A DNA stretch of 64,000 nt from the NCBI GenBank assembly GCA_944319795.1, contig CALUFA010000007.1, positions 17,236 through 81,235 of the forward strand, written 5' to 3'. The notes under the pieces are model-generated. The model was not told where the DNA came from and searched no databases. It saw only the letters and a program-made list of their open reading frames with translations. A program made the position numbers and the translations under genes. How positions within the stretch are numbered: the first letter of the stretch is position 1; the number at the start of each line of letters is the position of its first letter. Origin of the DNA: an uncultured Prevotella sp. GTDB taxonomy: Bacteria > Bacteroidota > Bacteroidia > Bacteroidales > Bacteroidaceae. Of the stretch, positions 49,885 through 58,230 are shown piece by piece.

Positions 49885-51189
49885 ATGGATTTTTATAAAA
49901 AGATAACCAGCACGGTCTTATTGGCCTCGCTATGCGTTGCTCCGGCCGCAGCCCAAAGTGGCACGAACTCGCCTTACAGCCAATACGGCTTAGGCGTGCA
50001 GAGCGAGCAGACGAGCGGATTCAACCGTGGCATGAACGGATTAGGATTAGGTTTCAGGGAAGGCAACCAGGTTAATTACATAAACCCGGCTTCATATTCG
50101 GCTTTAGACTCTTTGACATTCATCTTCGACGCCGGACTGTCGGGCCAGATTACAAACTTCAGCGAAAACGGACAGAAAATAAACGCCAACAATGCAGACT
50201 TCGAATACGCCGTGGCCGCATTCCGCGCCAGTAAGCACCTCGGCGTAAGTTTCGGAATCATACCCTTCACGAACGTAGGTTACAACTATTCGATAAGCGG
50301 ATACCTCAACGGCGACCGGAGCACGGCCTACACCAACACGTACAACGGCAGCGGCGGCATCCACCAGTTCTACGTCGGAGCAGGCTGGGAGTTCGTAAAA
50401 GGACTCTCCGTCGGAGCAAACATATCTTACCTTTGGGGCGACATCGACCGCTCGGTGACCAACAGCTACAGCGACGGATACATCAACACGCTCTCCAAGT
50501 ACTATCAAGCATCGATCAGCAACTACAAGTTGGACTTCGGCTTACAATACCAACTGGCCTTGAACAAGAAAAACTCGCTCACGATAGGACTTACCTACGG
50601 GCTGGGACACAAGTTGAACTCAGACCCGACATGCATGGTAATCTCCACCAACACCACGACGGCCGTAGCCGACACAACGTCGTTCACGGCCAACAACGGG
50701 CTTGAGATACCTACGACGTTCGGCGCCGGCTTGGCCTGGAACTACGACAACAAGCTGAAATTAGGAGGAGACTTCACTTTACAGAAATGGGACGGAATAA
50801 AATTCCCCGTCTACAAAGTCGTAAACAACGTACCATCGTACAGCCTGACCGACGACTATTATTCAGACCGCTATAAAGTGACGTTAGGAGGCGAATATTG
50901 CGCCAACGAGATGAGCCGCAACTTCTTCAACCGCATCCGTTTCCGCGCCGGCGCCTCTTACGCATCGTCATATTATAAAGTGAACGGGCAAGACGGGCCC
51001 GACGAAATCAGCGTAAGCGTTGGTTTCGGGATACCTATTATAAATATGTATAACAACCGTTCGCTGCTGAACATATCAGGCCAATGGGTACATTCTGCCG
51101 CCAACGGCCTGCTAACGGAAAACACGTTCCGCATAAACATCGGCATAACCTTCAACGAACGCTGGTTCATGAAGTGGAAAGTTGATTAG
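49885..51189 (+). CDS. Outer-membrane beta-barrel protein, OmpP1/FadL-like
   Basis: A 434-residue exported barrel from ATG 49885 (MDFYKKITSTVLLASLCVA, cleavage AAA-QS); the longer frame from 49792 has no signal. Near the N-terminus NSPYSQYGLGVQSEQTSGFN and NYINPASYSALDSLTF match the start of FadL/PorV-like proteins of Bacteroidetes. The rest alternates strands such as LGVSFGIIPFTNVGYNYSIS, FYVGAGWEFVKGLSVGANIS and FRINIGITFNERWFMKWKVD. It may move hydrophobic compounds or act as a small-molecule pore. It is followed 29 bp later by lptC, suggesting co-expression with envelope assembly genes. Confidence 0.78.
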   Translation: MDFYKKITSTVLLASLCVAPAAAQSGTNSPYSQYGLGVQSEQTSGFNRGMNGLGLGFREGNQVNYINPASYSALDSLTFIFDAGLSGQITNFSENGQKINANNADFEYAVAAFRASKHLGVSFGIIPFTNVGYNYSISGYLNGDRSTAYTNTYNGSGGIHQFYVGAGWEFVKGLSVGANISYLWGDIDRSVTNSYSDGYINTLSKYYQASISNYKLDFGLQYQLALNKKNSLTIGLTYGLGHKLNSDPTCMVISTNTTTAVADTTSFTANNGLEIPTTFGAGLAWNYDNKLKLGGDFTLQKWDGIKFPVYKVVNNVPSYSLTDDYYSDRYKVTLGGEYCANEMSRNFFNRIRFRAGASYASSYYKVNGQDGPDEISVSVGFGIPIINMYNNRSLLNISGQWVHSAANGLLTENTFRINIGITFNERWFMKWKVD

Positions 51190-51218
51190 TTGATTGAACA
51201 GCTTAACTTGTCGGCATT

Positions 51219-51854
51219 TTGAAACTAATACCCTACATATTCGTTTCAGCCATGCTCTTGGCCGCATGCCAAGAGGGGCGCGAGCATACGGCTCCGGCCG
51301 TAAACCCGAGGGATTCGGTCTCCATGATGGTTTCGTATGGAGTCAATACGCTCATATCCGATTCCGGAATGATGAAATACCGCATCGTAGCCGAATGTTG
51401 GGAAGTAAACCAAGCAAAAGACCCCTCGCGCTGGATCTTCGAGAAAGGACTGTTTCTCGAACAGTTCGACGAGAAATTCCATGTCGAGGCTTACATCCAA
51501 TGCGACACGGCCTACTATTTCGACAAGAAGAAACTATGGGAACTCAGGGGGCGTGTGCGCATAAGGACCATCGACGGATTGCGCTTCGCCAGCGAAGAAC
51601 TGTATTGGGACCAAAACAAGCACGAGCTTTACAGCCATAAATACTCGCGCCTTATTACGCCTGACAGGGAGATGGAAGGCACGTACTTCTTAAGCGACGA
51701 GCGCATGACGCACTACAACATAACGAACTCGAAAGGATCGTTCGTCAAAAACGACATGGCCGACACCGAGGGCGACAGCATCCTGAGCGCACCCGACACG
51801 GTCAAGGCGAAAAAACGCCTGCCCACGACTCCGTCGGCAAGGAAAACCCAATGA
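51219..51854 (+). CDS. lptC: LPS-export protein LptC-like
   Basis: Lipoprotein of 211 residues, with lipobox AAC (Cys17). Translation appears to begin at TTG 51219: an in-frame stop at 51204 and no ATG before Met12 leave it as the only start that preserves the signal MKLIPYIFVSAMLLAAC. The mature part has the beta-jellyroll pattern of LptC/OstA-like proteins (SYGVNTLISDSGMMKYRIVA, FEKGLFLEQFDEKFHVEAYI, ASEELYWDQNKHELYSHKYS). It bridges LPS from LptBFG toward LptA. LptC is normally membrane anchored; a lipoprotein form is common in Bacteroidetes. Confidence 0.85.
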   Translation: MKLIPYIFVSAMLLAACQEGREHTAPAVNPRDSVSMMVSYGVNTLISDSGMMKYRIVAECWEVNQAKDPSRWIFEKGLFLEQFDEKFHVEAYIQCDTAYYFDKKKLWELRGRVRIRTIDGLRFASEELYWDQNKHELYSHKYSRLITPDREMEGTYFLSDERMTHYNITNSKGSFVKNDMADTEGDSILSAPDTVKAKKRLPTTPSARKTQ

Positions 51855-51934
51855 AAATAACTCCGTAATACACTTAAAACCAATAACGAAGAAAGTTTTT
51901 AACGGAAAAATAATTGTTTTTATTTTCTTTTTTG

Positions 51935-51942
51935 TAATTTTG
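51935..51942 (+). promoter_or_regulatory. -7 promoter box for ppiD
   Basis: TAATTTTG matches TAnnTTTG, 61 nt upstream of the ppiD start. Confidence 0.5.
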
Positions 51943-52003
51943 TGCGCTAAATAATCAAAGCATCCATATCAAGAAATAATTAAAAAAATAAATAATTGTA
52001 ATA

Positions 52004-54145
52004 ATGGCAGTTTTAGGAAAAATCAGAAGCAAAGGCGTAATCCTTATATGTGTCATAGGATTCGCCCTTTTTGCGTTTATTGCCGAAGAGTTCTTCCGTT
52101 CTTGCGATGCAGCAAGTAACGAGAGAAGGGCGCAAGTAGGCGAAGTGTTAGGCGACAAAGTCAACGTACAAGACTTTCAGAAACTCGTTGACGAGTACAC
52201 TAACGTAATCAGAATGACACAAGGACGCGACAACCTTACCGACGAGGAGATGAACCAAGTCAAGGATGTCGTATGGAACACTTTCGTACAGAACGAGATC
52301 ATCAACCACGAAGCAGAGAAACTGGGGCTGAAAGTCACCGACAAAGAGCTGCAGAACGTGCTGAACGCAGGAACGAACCCAATGCTCCTTCAAACTCCGT
52401 TCGTAAACCAGCAGACAGGCCGCTTCGACGCCAACCTGCTCAAGCAGTTCCTCGCAGAATACAAACAAGCACAAGGAGCAAACCCGCAGCTGGCCGACCA
52501 ATACCGCAACTTATACAACTTCTGGACTTTCATTGAAAAGACTTTGCGCCAGCAGCTTCTCACCGAAAAATACCAGGCGCTGTTCGCAGGATGCCTGCTT
52601 TCAAACCCCGTATCAGCCAAAATGGCTTACGATGGAGAAAACCAGGAGAGCAACATACAGCTTGCGTCGTTCGCCTATTCATCGATAAACGACAACAAGG
52701 TAAAAGTTTCAGAAGAAGACATCAAGGCAAAATACGAGGAGCTTAAACCGCGCTTCAAGCAATACGAGGAGACACGCTCGATAAAGTATGTTGAGTACCA
52801 AGTTGTTCCCTCAACCGCCGACCGCACGGCCCTCAACAAGACGGTCAACGAATACATGACGCTCTTGAAGGACACGGCCGATCCGTCTGACATTGTAAGG
52901 AAAAGCGGCTCAACCGTCGCCTATTTAGGAATACCGCAGACGAAAGCGGCGTTCCCCTCAGACATCGCAGCACGCCTCGACTCGATCCCCGTCGGAACTA
53001 CCACCACGCCGGTAGAGAACAAGATGGACAACACGCTTAACATCATCCGCCTCATGTCTAAGATGGAATTGCCTGACTCTGTACAGTTCCGCGTAATCCA
53101 AGTAGGAGGCACGACTGCCGACGAGGCAACGAAAAGAGCCGACAGTATATACACTGCCCTGCAAGCCGGAGCCGACTTTGAAGCCCTCGCAAAGAAGTAC
53201 GGACAAACAGGAGAAAAGACTTGGATAACATCCGCACAATACCAAAACGCCCCGAGCATGGACAAGGACACGAAGTCATACATCCAGTCGCTCAACACAA
53301 TGGGCGTTAATGAGACGAAGAACCTGAAGTTCACCCAAGGCAGCATCATCCTGCAAGTGACCGACAGAAGAGCAATGACGACCAAATATGTTGCAGCCGT
53401 TATCAAGAAGCCTATCGAATTCTCTAAAGACACTTACTCTGCCGCATACAACAAGTTCAGCCGTTTCGTCAGCGAAAACCGCACACTTGAGGCCATGCAA
53501 AAGAACGCTTCAAAGAACGGCTACACAGTCAGGGAGCGCAACGACGTTCGCAACTCAGAGCACTACGTTGCAGGAATAAGCGACACACGCGAAGCCATGA
53601 AATGGCTGTTCGAGGCTGAAGAGAATGAGATTTCACCTCTTTATGAATGCGGCGAGAACGACCATCTGCTCGTAATCATACTGACAAAGATAAATAAGGA
53701 GGGCTACCGCTCACTCGACGACGAAAGCATCAAGACTTACATCCGCAACGAAGTTATACGCGACAAGAAAGCAGAAATGCTTCTCGCCCAAGTCAACGGA
53801 GTTAAGAATCTCGCAGGCGCTAAAGCCAAAGGCGGCAAGGTGTCTACCGTAAACCAAGTAACATTCGCCGCCCCTGTTTTCGTTCAGACGACAGGCATGA
53901 GCGAACCGGCACTCAGCGGAGCCGTTGCGGCAACAGCAAAAGGCAAGTTCTGCACAAAGGCCATCAAAGGCAACGGCGGTGTTTACATGTTCCAGGTTAC
54001 GGACAAAAAAGCACGCTCGGTTAAATTCAATGAAAAAGAATACGAGCAGCGCCAACGCCAAAGAATCATGCAATATGCCGGCAACTTCATGCAGGAGCTT
54101 TACATAAAAGCCGGCGTGAAGGACAACCGCTACATGTTCTTCTAA
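52004..54145 (+). CDS. ppiD: Periplasmic peptidyl-prolyl isomerase/chaperone, PpiD-like
   Basis: A 713-residue membrane-anchored chaperone. One helix near residues 11-28 (GVILICVIGFALFAFIAEEF) is followed by a SurA-N-like helical region (VQDFQKLVDEYTNVIRM, NEIINHEAEKLGLKVTDKEL). A parvulin-type domain lies around residues 345-455 (FRVIQVGGTTADEATKRADS, ADFEALAKKYGQTGEKTW), then a second, degenerate isomerase-like part and C-terminal helices. PpiD helps outer-membrane and secreted proteins leave the Sec translocon. It is transcribed from its own promoter and ends with a strong hairpin terminator. Confidence 0.9.
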   Translation: MAVLGKIRSKGVILICVIGFALFAFIAEEFFRSCDAASNERRAQVGEVLGDKVNVQDFQKLVDEYTNVIRMTQGRDNLTDEEMNQVKDVVWNTFVQNEIINHEAEKLGLKVTDKELQNVLNAGTNPMLLQTPFVNQQTGRFDANLLKQFLAEYKQAQGANPQLADQYRNLYNFWTFIEKTLRQQLLTEKYQALFAGCLLSNPVSAKMAYDGENQESNIQLASFAYSSINDNKVKVSEEDIKAKYEELKPRFKQYEETRSIKYVEYQVVPSTADRTALNKTVNEYMTLLKDTADPSDIVRKSGSTVAYLGIPQTKAAFPSDIAARLDSIPVGTTTTPVENKMDNTLNIIRLMSKMELPDSVQFRVIQVGGTTADEATKRADSIYTALQAGADFEALAKKYGQTGEKTWITSAQYQNAPSMDKDTKSYIQSLNTMGVNETKNLKFTQGSIILQVTDRRAMTTKYVAAVIKKPIEFSKDTYSAAYNKFSRFVSENRTLEAMQKNASKNGYTVRERNDVRNSEHYVAGISDTREAMKWLFEAEENEISPLYECGENDHLLVIILTKINKEGYRSLDDESIKTYIRNEVIRDKKAEMLLAQVNGVKNLAGAKAKGGKVSTVNQVTFAAPVFVQTTGMSEPALSGAVAATAKGKFCTKAIKGNGGVYMFQVTDKKARSVKFNEKEYEQRQRQRIMQYAGNFMQELYIKAGVKDNRYMFF

Positions 54146-54163
54146 AATAAACAGAACGACATA

Positions 54164-54226
54164 ATTTTATAATACACCCGACGGGTTGCGTCTAATAGTC
54201 GCAACCCGTCGGGTGTATTATAAAAT
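54164..54226. terminator. 27-bp perfect-stem terminator after ppiD
   Basis: The arms at 54164-54190 and 54200-54226 are perfect complements (containing ACACCCGACGGGTTGCG) with a 9-nt loop. The arms end in AT-rich bases, so it could work in both directions. Nothing else is seen up to recR. Confidence 0.85.
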
Positions 54227-54375
54227 ACGATTTCGTGCTTGATTGTTTCAGCCTAATGCGGAAATTCGGCATAACCGTCCAACAACCGGAAGCATATTCC
54301 AAAACGGCGGCGACAATATTTAATCCAACCACTCACAAAAACATATTTTATCTTGCATATTACCGCTTATTGACG

Positions 54376-54383
54376 TAACTTTG
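54376..54383 (+). promoter_or_regulatory. -7 promoter box for recR
   Basis: TAACTTTG, a perfect TAnnTTTG, 19 nt before the start. Confidence 0.6.
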
Positions 54384-54402
54384 CCGACGAAATCCAAACA
54401 TT

Positions 54403-55020
54403 ATGATCCAACAATACCAGTCGCAACTATTTGGAAGGGCCGTAGCCGAACTATCAAGCCTGCCCGGCGTAGGACAAAAAACAGCCTTAAGGCTGGCATT
54501 GTTCCTGCTAAGACAAGACAAGGAGAAGGTGGACCGGTTCGTCAAGACCATAAGCGAAATGCGCCAAGACATAAAGCATTGCCGCGTATGCCACAACATT
54601 AGCGATACGGATGTTTGCCCTATTTGCTCAAACCCACGCCGCGACGGGACGACCATTTGCGTCGTTGAGAACATACAAGACGTTATCGCCATCGAGAACA
54701 CCCAACAATACAACGGGCTTTACCATGTGCTTGGCGGAGTGATTTCACCAATGGACGGCATTGGGCCAAACGACATTGAAATAGACTCTTTAGTCGGGCG
54801 CGTAAACGAAGGCGGTGTGAAAGAAGTGATTTTAGCGCTAAGTTCTACAATGGAAGGAGACACGACGAACTTCTACATATATAGGAAACTTGCTGGAACG
54901 AACGTAAAACTAAGCGTAATAGCCAGGGGCATTTCAGTCGGTGACGAACTTGAATACACCGACGAGGTAACCTTGGCACGCTCGATAATAAACCGAGTCC
55001 CATTCGAAGGCAAGCAATAG
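54403..55020 (+). CDS. recR: Recombination mediator RecR
   Basis: A 205-residue DNA-binding protein of RecFOR repair, the usual size. Seen: helix-hairpin-helix [19 protein letters not shown]4 zinc finger [18 protein letters not shown], Toprim motif [27 protein letters not shown], and a Walker-like C-terminus [19 protein letters not shown]. It is first in a four-gene run with a membrane protein, a GT2 enzyme and a GNAT enzyme. Confidence 0.96.
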   Translation: MIQQYQSQLFGRAVAELSSLPGVGQKTALRLALFLLRQDKEKVDRFVKTISEMRQDIKHCRVCHNISDTDVCPICSNPRRDGTTICVVENIQDVIAIENTQQYNGLYHVLGGVISPMDGIGPNDIEIDSLVGRVNEGGVKEVILALSSTMEGDTTNFYIYRKLAGTNVKLSVIARGISVGDELEYTDEVTLARSIINRVPFEGKQ

Positions 55021-55051
55021 CTGCTGCCCAAACCTGGCAAAATCCACTGAA

Positions 55052-55480
55052 ATGAAAAAAGTAAGAAACATCCTAATGTGCGAAATGTACGCCTGCATAG
55101 CCATTTCGGTAACCATAATAACGCTTTTCGAAACAGGAACGCTTATTCCCGGCTTTTTCGAATGCGACACAACAACCGAGTTCTTGACGGTAACATTCAT
55201 GGAGATACTGACAATCTGCATGATTCCGTTGGCGCTCAGGCTGTTCAAGTTCAAGAAAATAAGCGCCGCACTTGTAAACGACGGCGGAAAGGGACTAACG
55301 AAATGGGGAAGCGTCAGAATGATGATGCTTTGCGTGCCGATGACAGCCAATACACTGTTGTATTACCTTTTCGGACTGAACGTCGCGTTCGGTTACATGG
55401 GCATAATTTGCCTCATTTGCCTGATATTCGTCTATCCCAGCATGTCACGATGCATAACTGAAACCAACAACAAAAAATGA
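55052..55480 (+). CDS. Conserved four-helix membrane protein
   Basis: A 142-residue protein with four hydrophobic segments (about residues 10-30, 45-63, 89-107, 112-130). There are charged cytosolic ends and a conserved-looking loop NDGGKGLTKWGSVRMM. I know no named domain. It starts 31 bp after recR and its stop overlaps the glycosyltransferase start by 4 bp (ATGA), so it is coupled to that gene. It may anchor or assist the glycosyltransferase at the membrane. Confidence 0.65.
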   Translation: MKKVRNILMCEMYACIAISVTIITLFETGTLIPGFFECDTTTEFLTVTFMEILTICMIPLALRLFKFKKISAALVNDGGKGLTKWGSVRMMMLCVPMTANTLLYYLFGLNVAFGYMGIICLICLIFVYPSMSRCITETNNKK

Positions 55481-56673
55481 AGCTGTCAATAATCATCGTT
55501 AGCTACAACGTAAAGCACTATCTGCACCAATGCATCGACAGCCTGCTGAAGGCCGTCAGGAATATTGACGCGGAAATATGCGTAATAGACAACCACTCGA
55601 AAGACGGAACAGTGGAATCGCTGAAACATTACGGCGAAAACATAAAAGTGATAGCGAGCAACCACAACAACGGCTTCGCCAAAGCCAACAACATGGCTAT
55701 AAGGCAAACAACTGGCGAATACGTACTTCTAATAAATCCCGACACGTTTGTCGGCGAGGACTCGATAAAACAATGCATCGCATTCATGGATTCACACGCC
55801 AATGCCGGTGGGTTGGGCGTGCAAATGCTGAAAAGCGACGGTGGAAAGGCTCTTGAAAGCCGCCGCGGACTACCAACGCCTATGACCTCGTTTTACAAGA
55901 TGTGCGGGCTGTGCGCAAAATATCCGGCAAACAAACGTTTCGGCAAATACTACATGTGCGACATGCCGTGGAACGAGCCTGGGCGCATAGAAATAATCAG
56001 CGGTGCCTTTTGCATGCTGAGGCGAACGGCACTCAACAAAACCGGCCTGCTCGACGAAGACTTCTTCATGTACGGAGAAGACATAGACCTATCATACCGT
56101 CTGCTCAAAGGCGGTTATGAAAACTGGTACCTACCGGTTAAAATCCTCCACTATAAAGGCGAAAGCACACATAAGTCATCGTTCAGGTACGTACACGTAT
56201 TTTACGAGGCCATGCTCATATTTTTCCGCAAACATTACGGGCATCTTAGTTTCTGGCTGTGCATACCGATAAAAATGGCCATATACGTAAAAGCCACGCT
56301 CGCCTTAATGAAAATGATGACCGAGAACATCAACAAGATTTTAGGCTTCACCTACAAAAGGCGCAAGAAAAGCCCACGATACATGTTCATCGGCTCGCAA
56401 AAATCGCTTGAAGCATGCCATAATATCGCATATAAGAACGGCCTTGACGCAGTATTCTTCAAATCCGACGAGAATTCAAACAAAGAAGGCCATTTGAAGT
56501 ACATGGAACAAGCAGCCAACGGCACATTAGTTTACGCCGTTTACGATGTGAGCGCATATAAGTATGAAACGATTTTGGAAATCTTTTCACAAAACAGCAA
56601 CAAGAACGTATTAATCGGAACCTACCACCCCAAATACAATATAATAATAACCGACAACGAAATTATAAGTTGA
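55477..56673 (+). CDS. Family 2 glycosyltransferase
   Basis: A 398-residue GT-A enzyme. N-terminal nucleotide-sugar fold: IIVSYNVKHYLHQCIDSLL, ICVIDNHSKDGTVE, NGFAKANNMAIRQTTGEYV and the DxD-like INPDTFVG. The acceptor part contains SGAFCMLRRTALNKTGLLDE then DFFMYGEDIDLSYRL, typical of rhamnosyl-type GT2 enzymes (WcaA-like). Residues about 290-398 form an extra domain (YMFIGSQKSLEACHNIAY) resembling a flavodoxin-like fold. It probably makes a cell-surface polysaccharide. It overlaps the genes on both sides by 4 bp. Confidence 0.88.
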   Translation: MKLSIIIVSYNVKHYLHQCIDSLLKAVRNIDAEICVIDNHSKDGTVESLKHYGENIKVIASNHNNGFAKANNMAIRQTTGEYVLLINPDTFVGEDSIKQCIAFMDSHANAGGLGVQMLKSDGGKALESRRGLPTPMTSFYKMCGLCAKYPANKRFGKYYMCDMPWNEPGRIEIISGAFCMLRRTALNKTGLLDEDFFMYGEDIDLSYRLLKGGYENWYLPVKILHYKGESTHKSSFRYVHVFYEAMLIFFRKHYGHLSFWLCIPIKMAIYVKATLALMKMMTENINKILGFTYKRRKKSPRYMFIGSQKSLEACHNIAYKNGLDAVFFKSDENSNKEGHLKYMEQAANGTLVYAVYDVSAYKYETILEIFSQNSNKNVLIGTYHPKYNIIITDNEIIS

Positions 56674-57188
56674 TGCGCCAAAATCTTCCCAACGTCAAAC
56701 TTAGGGCCATCGAACCCGAGGATCTGGACATCCTTTACCGGATAGAAAATGACATGAGCCTATGGAACGACAGCGTGACAAGCGTGCCCTACTCGCGCTA
56801 CATTCTTTACGACTACATTGCCAACACGAAAAACGACATTTACACCGACCGCCAAGTACGCATGATGATAGAAAACGAAAAACAAGAAGTTGTAGGCATT
56901 GTCGACCTCATAAACTTCGAGCCAAAACATTTAAGGGCAGAAATCGGTATTGTGATAAAGCATGATTATAGGAACCAAGGATTCGCACAGGCCGCGATAG
57001 GCAAAATAAAGGAATACTCACTTGGAATATTACATCTCCACCAGTTGTATGCATACGTAGACAAAGACAACCAACAGTCGACAAAACTTTTCGAACGTTG
57101 CGGTTTCATCTGCCAGAACGAACTGAAAGACTGGCTGTTTGACGGAAAAAAATACCACAATGCGTTAATGATGCAACTTTTTTTATAA
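56670..57188 (+). CDS. GNAT-family N-acetyltransferase
   Basis: A 172-residue enzyme. The start LRAIEPEDLDILYRIENDMS and the acetyl-CoA loop IVIKHDYRNQGFAQAAIGKI are typical of the RimJ/SpeG-type group. QLYAYVDKDNQQSTKLFERCGF is the family's C-terminal motif. The substrate may be an amine, a nucleotide sugar or a protein; the glycosyltransferase coupling hints at amino-sugar acetylation, but this is inference. Confidence 0.88.
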   Translation: MMRQNLPNVKLRAIEPEDLDILYRIENDMSLWNDSVTSVPYSRYILYDYIANTKNDIYTDRQVRMMIENEKQEVVGIVDLINFEPKHLRAEIGIVIKHDYRNQGFAQAAIGKIKEYSLGILHLHQLYAYVDKDNQQSTKLFERCGFICQNELKDWLFDGKKYHNALMMQLFL

Positions 57189-57203
57189 AAAAGCACGATA
57201 AAA

Positions 57204-57235
57204 TTTGGTCGAATGGAAAAATATCTGTACCTTTG
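57204..57235 (+). promoter_or_regulatory. -33/-7 promoter for tRNA-Asp
   Basis: TTTG at 57204-57207, 20-bp spacer, TACCTTTG at 57228-57235, ending 26 nt before the tRNA. Confidence 0.7.
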
Positions 57236-57261
57236 CAACCGCAATTAAGCAAGATACCTAA

Positions 57262-57336
57262 GGTGCGTTAGTTCAGCCTGGTTAGAATGCCTGCCTGTCA
57301 CGCAGGAGGTCACGGGTTCGAGTCCCGTACGCACCG
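57262..57336 (+). tRNA. tRNA-Asp (GTC)
   Basis: Folds into a full cloverleaf: acceptor arms GGTGCGT and ACGCACC, anticodon stem CCTGC/GCAGG with loop CTGTCAC (anticodon GTC at 57297-57299), T-arm ACGGGTTCGAGTCCCGT and discriminator base G. CCA is not encoded. It has its own promoter and terminator. Confidence 0.97.
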
Positions 57337-57370
57337 CAATAAACATTGGAAATCAATGCTTTACAAAACA

Positions 57371-57418
57371 AACACCCGATTTTACACCCAATGATGTAAA
57401 GTCGGGTGTTTTATTATT
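57371..57418 (+). terminator. Terminator after tRNA-Asp
   Basis: AACACCCGA (57371-57379) and TCGGGTGTT (57402-57410), with inner TTTACA/TGTAAA pairing, followed by a T-rich tract. Confidence 0.8.
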
Positions 57419-57553
57419 AAAAAATCGACGATGTAGCATGAAACAATGGGTCAGCGGATTCCATGCAAAGCCCATTGTGTATCCCAAGACCTCACAAATA
57501 ATTAACTTTCAATCATATTTCAATAATTTACAACGTATCTCACTTTTTTATAT

Positions 57554-57561
57554 TACCTTTG
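57554..57561 (+). promoter_or_regulatory. -7 promoter box for the Sua5/YrdC gene
   Basis: TACCTTTG, a perfect TAnnTTTG, 31 nt before the start. Confidence 0.6.
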
Positions 57562-57592
57562 CATATCAGATAAAATCAAAGTAAAAAAGACA

Positions 57593-58162
57593 ATGAACCA
57601 GCAAGACGATATAAGGAAAGCCATTGAAGTAATGAAAAATGGCGGAGTAATACTCTATCCTACCGATACGGTATGGGGCATAGGATGCGACGCAACCAAC
57701 GCCGAAGCCGTAGCAAAAGTTTACAATATAAAGCATAGGGACGACTCCAAGGCCCTGATTTGCCTTGTTGATTCTACCGTTAGGCTACAGCGTTACGTCC
57801 GTAATGCGCCGGAAGTTGCATGGCAAGTAATGGAATTGGCAACAAAACCAACGACGGTTATATTCGACAATGCTGTAAACCTTGCTCCCAACCTTATAGC
57901 CGAAGACGGCAGCATTGCCATGCGGATTACCCAAGAACCATTCTCCAAAGAACTTTGTTACAGATTCCAAAAACCAATCGTATCAACAAGTGCCAACATA
58001 AGCGGCGAACCTGCCGCTGAAAATTACAAAGACATCTCCGAGGAACTTTTGGCGGCCGTTGATTATGTCTGCTTCAGCCGCAGGCAGGAAAAACAACCAC
58101 ACACACCTTCGAGCATAATTAAAATAGGCGCCGACGGACAAATTCAAATCATAAGAAAATGA
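57593..58162 (+). CDS. Threonylcarbamoyl-AMP synthase family, Sua5/YciO/YrdC
   Basis: A 189-residue protein of the family that makes threonylcarbamoyl-AMP for t6A37 of tRNA. N-terminal GGVILYPTDTVWGIGCDATN, IKHRDDSKALICLV (the KRxxxKP-like ATP/substrate motif), TKPTTVIFDNAVN and PIVSTSANISGEPAAENY are the hallmarks. The C-terminal part (SSIIKIGADGQIQIIRK) is the family's normal end; no Sua5 extra domain is present. YciO-type proteins share the fold without the same activity, so the exact role is not fully certain. It lies shortly after a tRNA gene. Confidence 0.9.
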   Translation: MNQQDDIRKAIEVMKNGGVILYPTDTVWGIGCDATNAEAVAKVYNIKHRDDSKALICLVDSTVRLQRYVRNAPEVAWQVMELATKPTTVIFDNAVNLAPNLIAEDGSIAMRITQEPFSKELCYRFQKPIVSTSANISGEPAAENYKDISEELLAAVDYVCFSRRQEKQPHTPSSIIKIGADGQIQIIRK

Positions 58163-58230
58163 TATAATCAATAAAAAATAATGAACCGTGATAAATAAAT
58201 TATCACGACACATTCATATCACCGATAGAA

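Noticed and set aside
58187-58207. Operator or terminator formed by the small inverted repeat before the ClC gene
   Set aside because: An 8-bp AT-rich repeat in AT-rich intergenic DNA is too weak to call separately; it is only mentioned under the gene.
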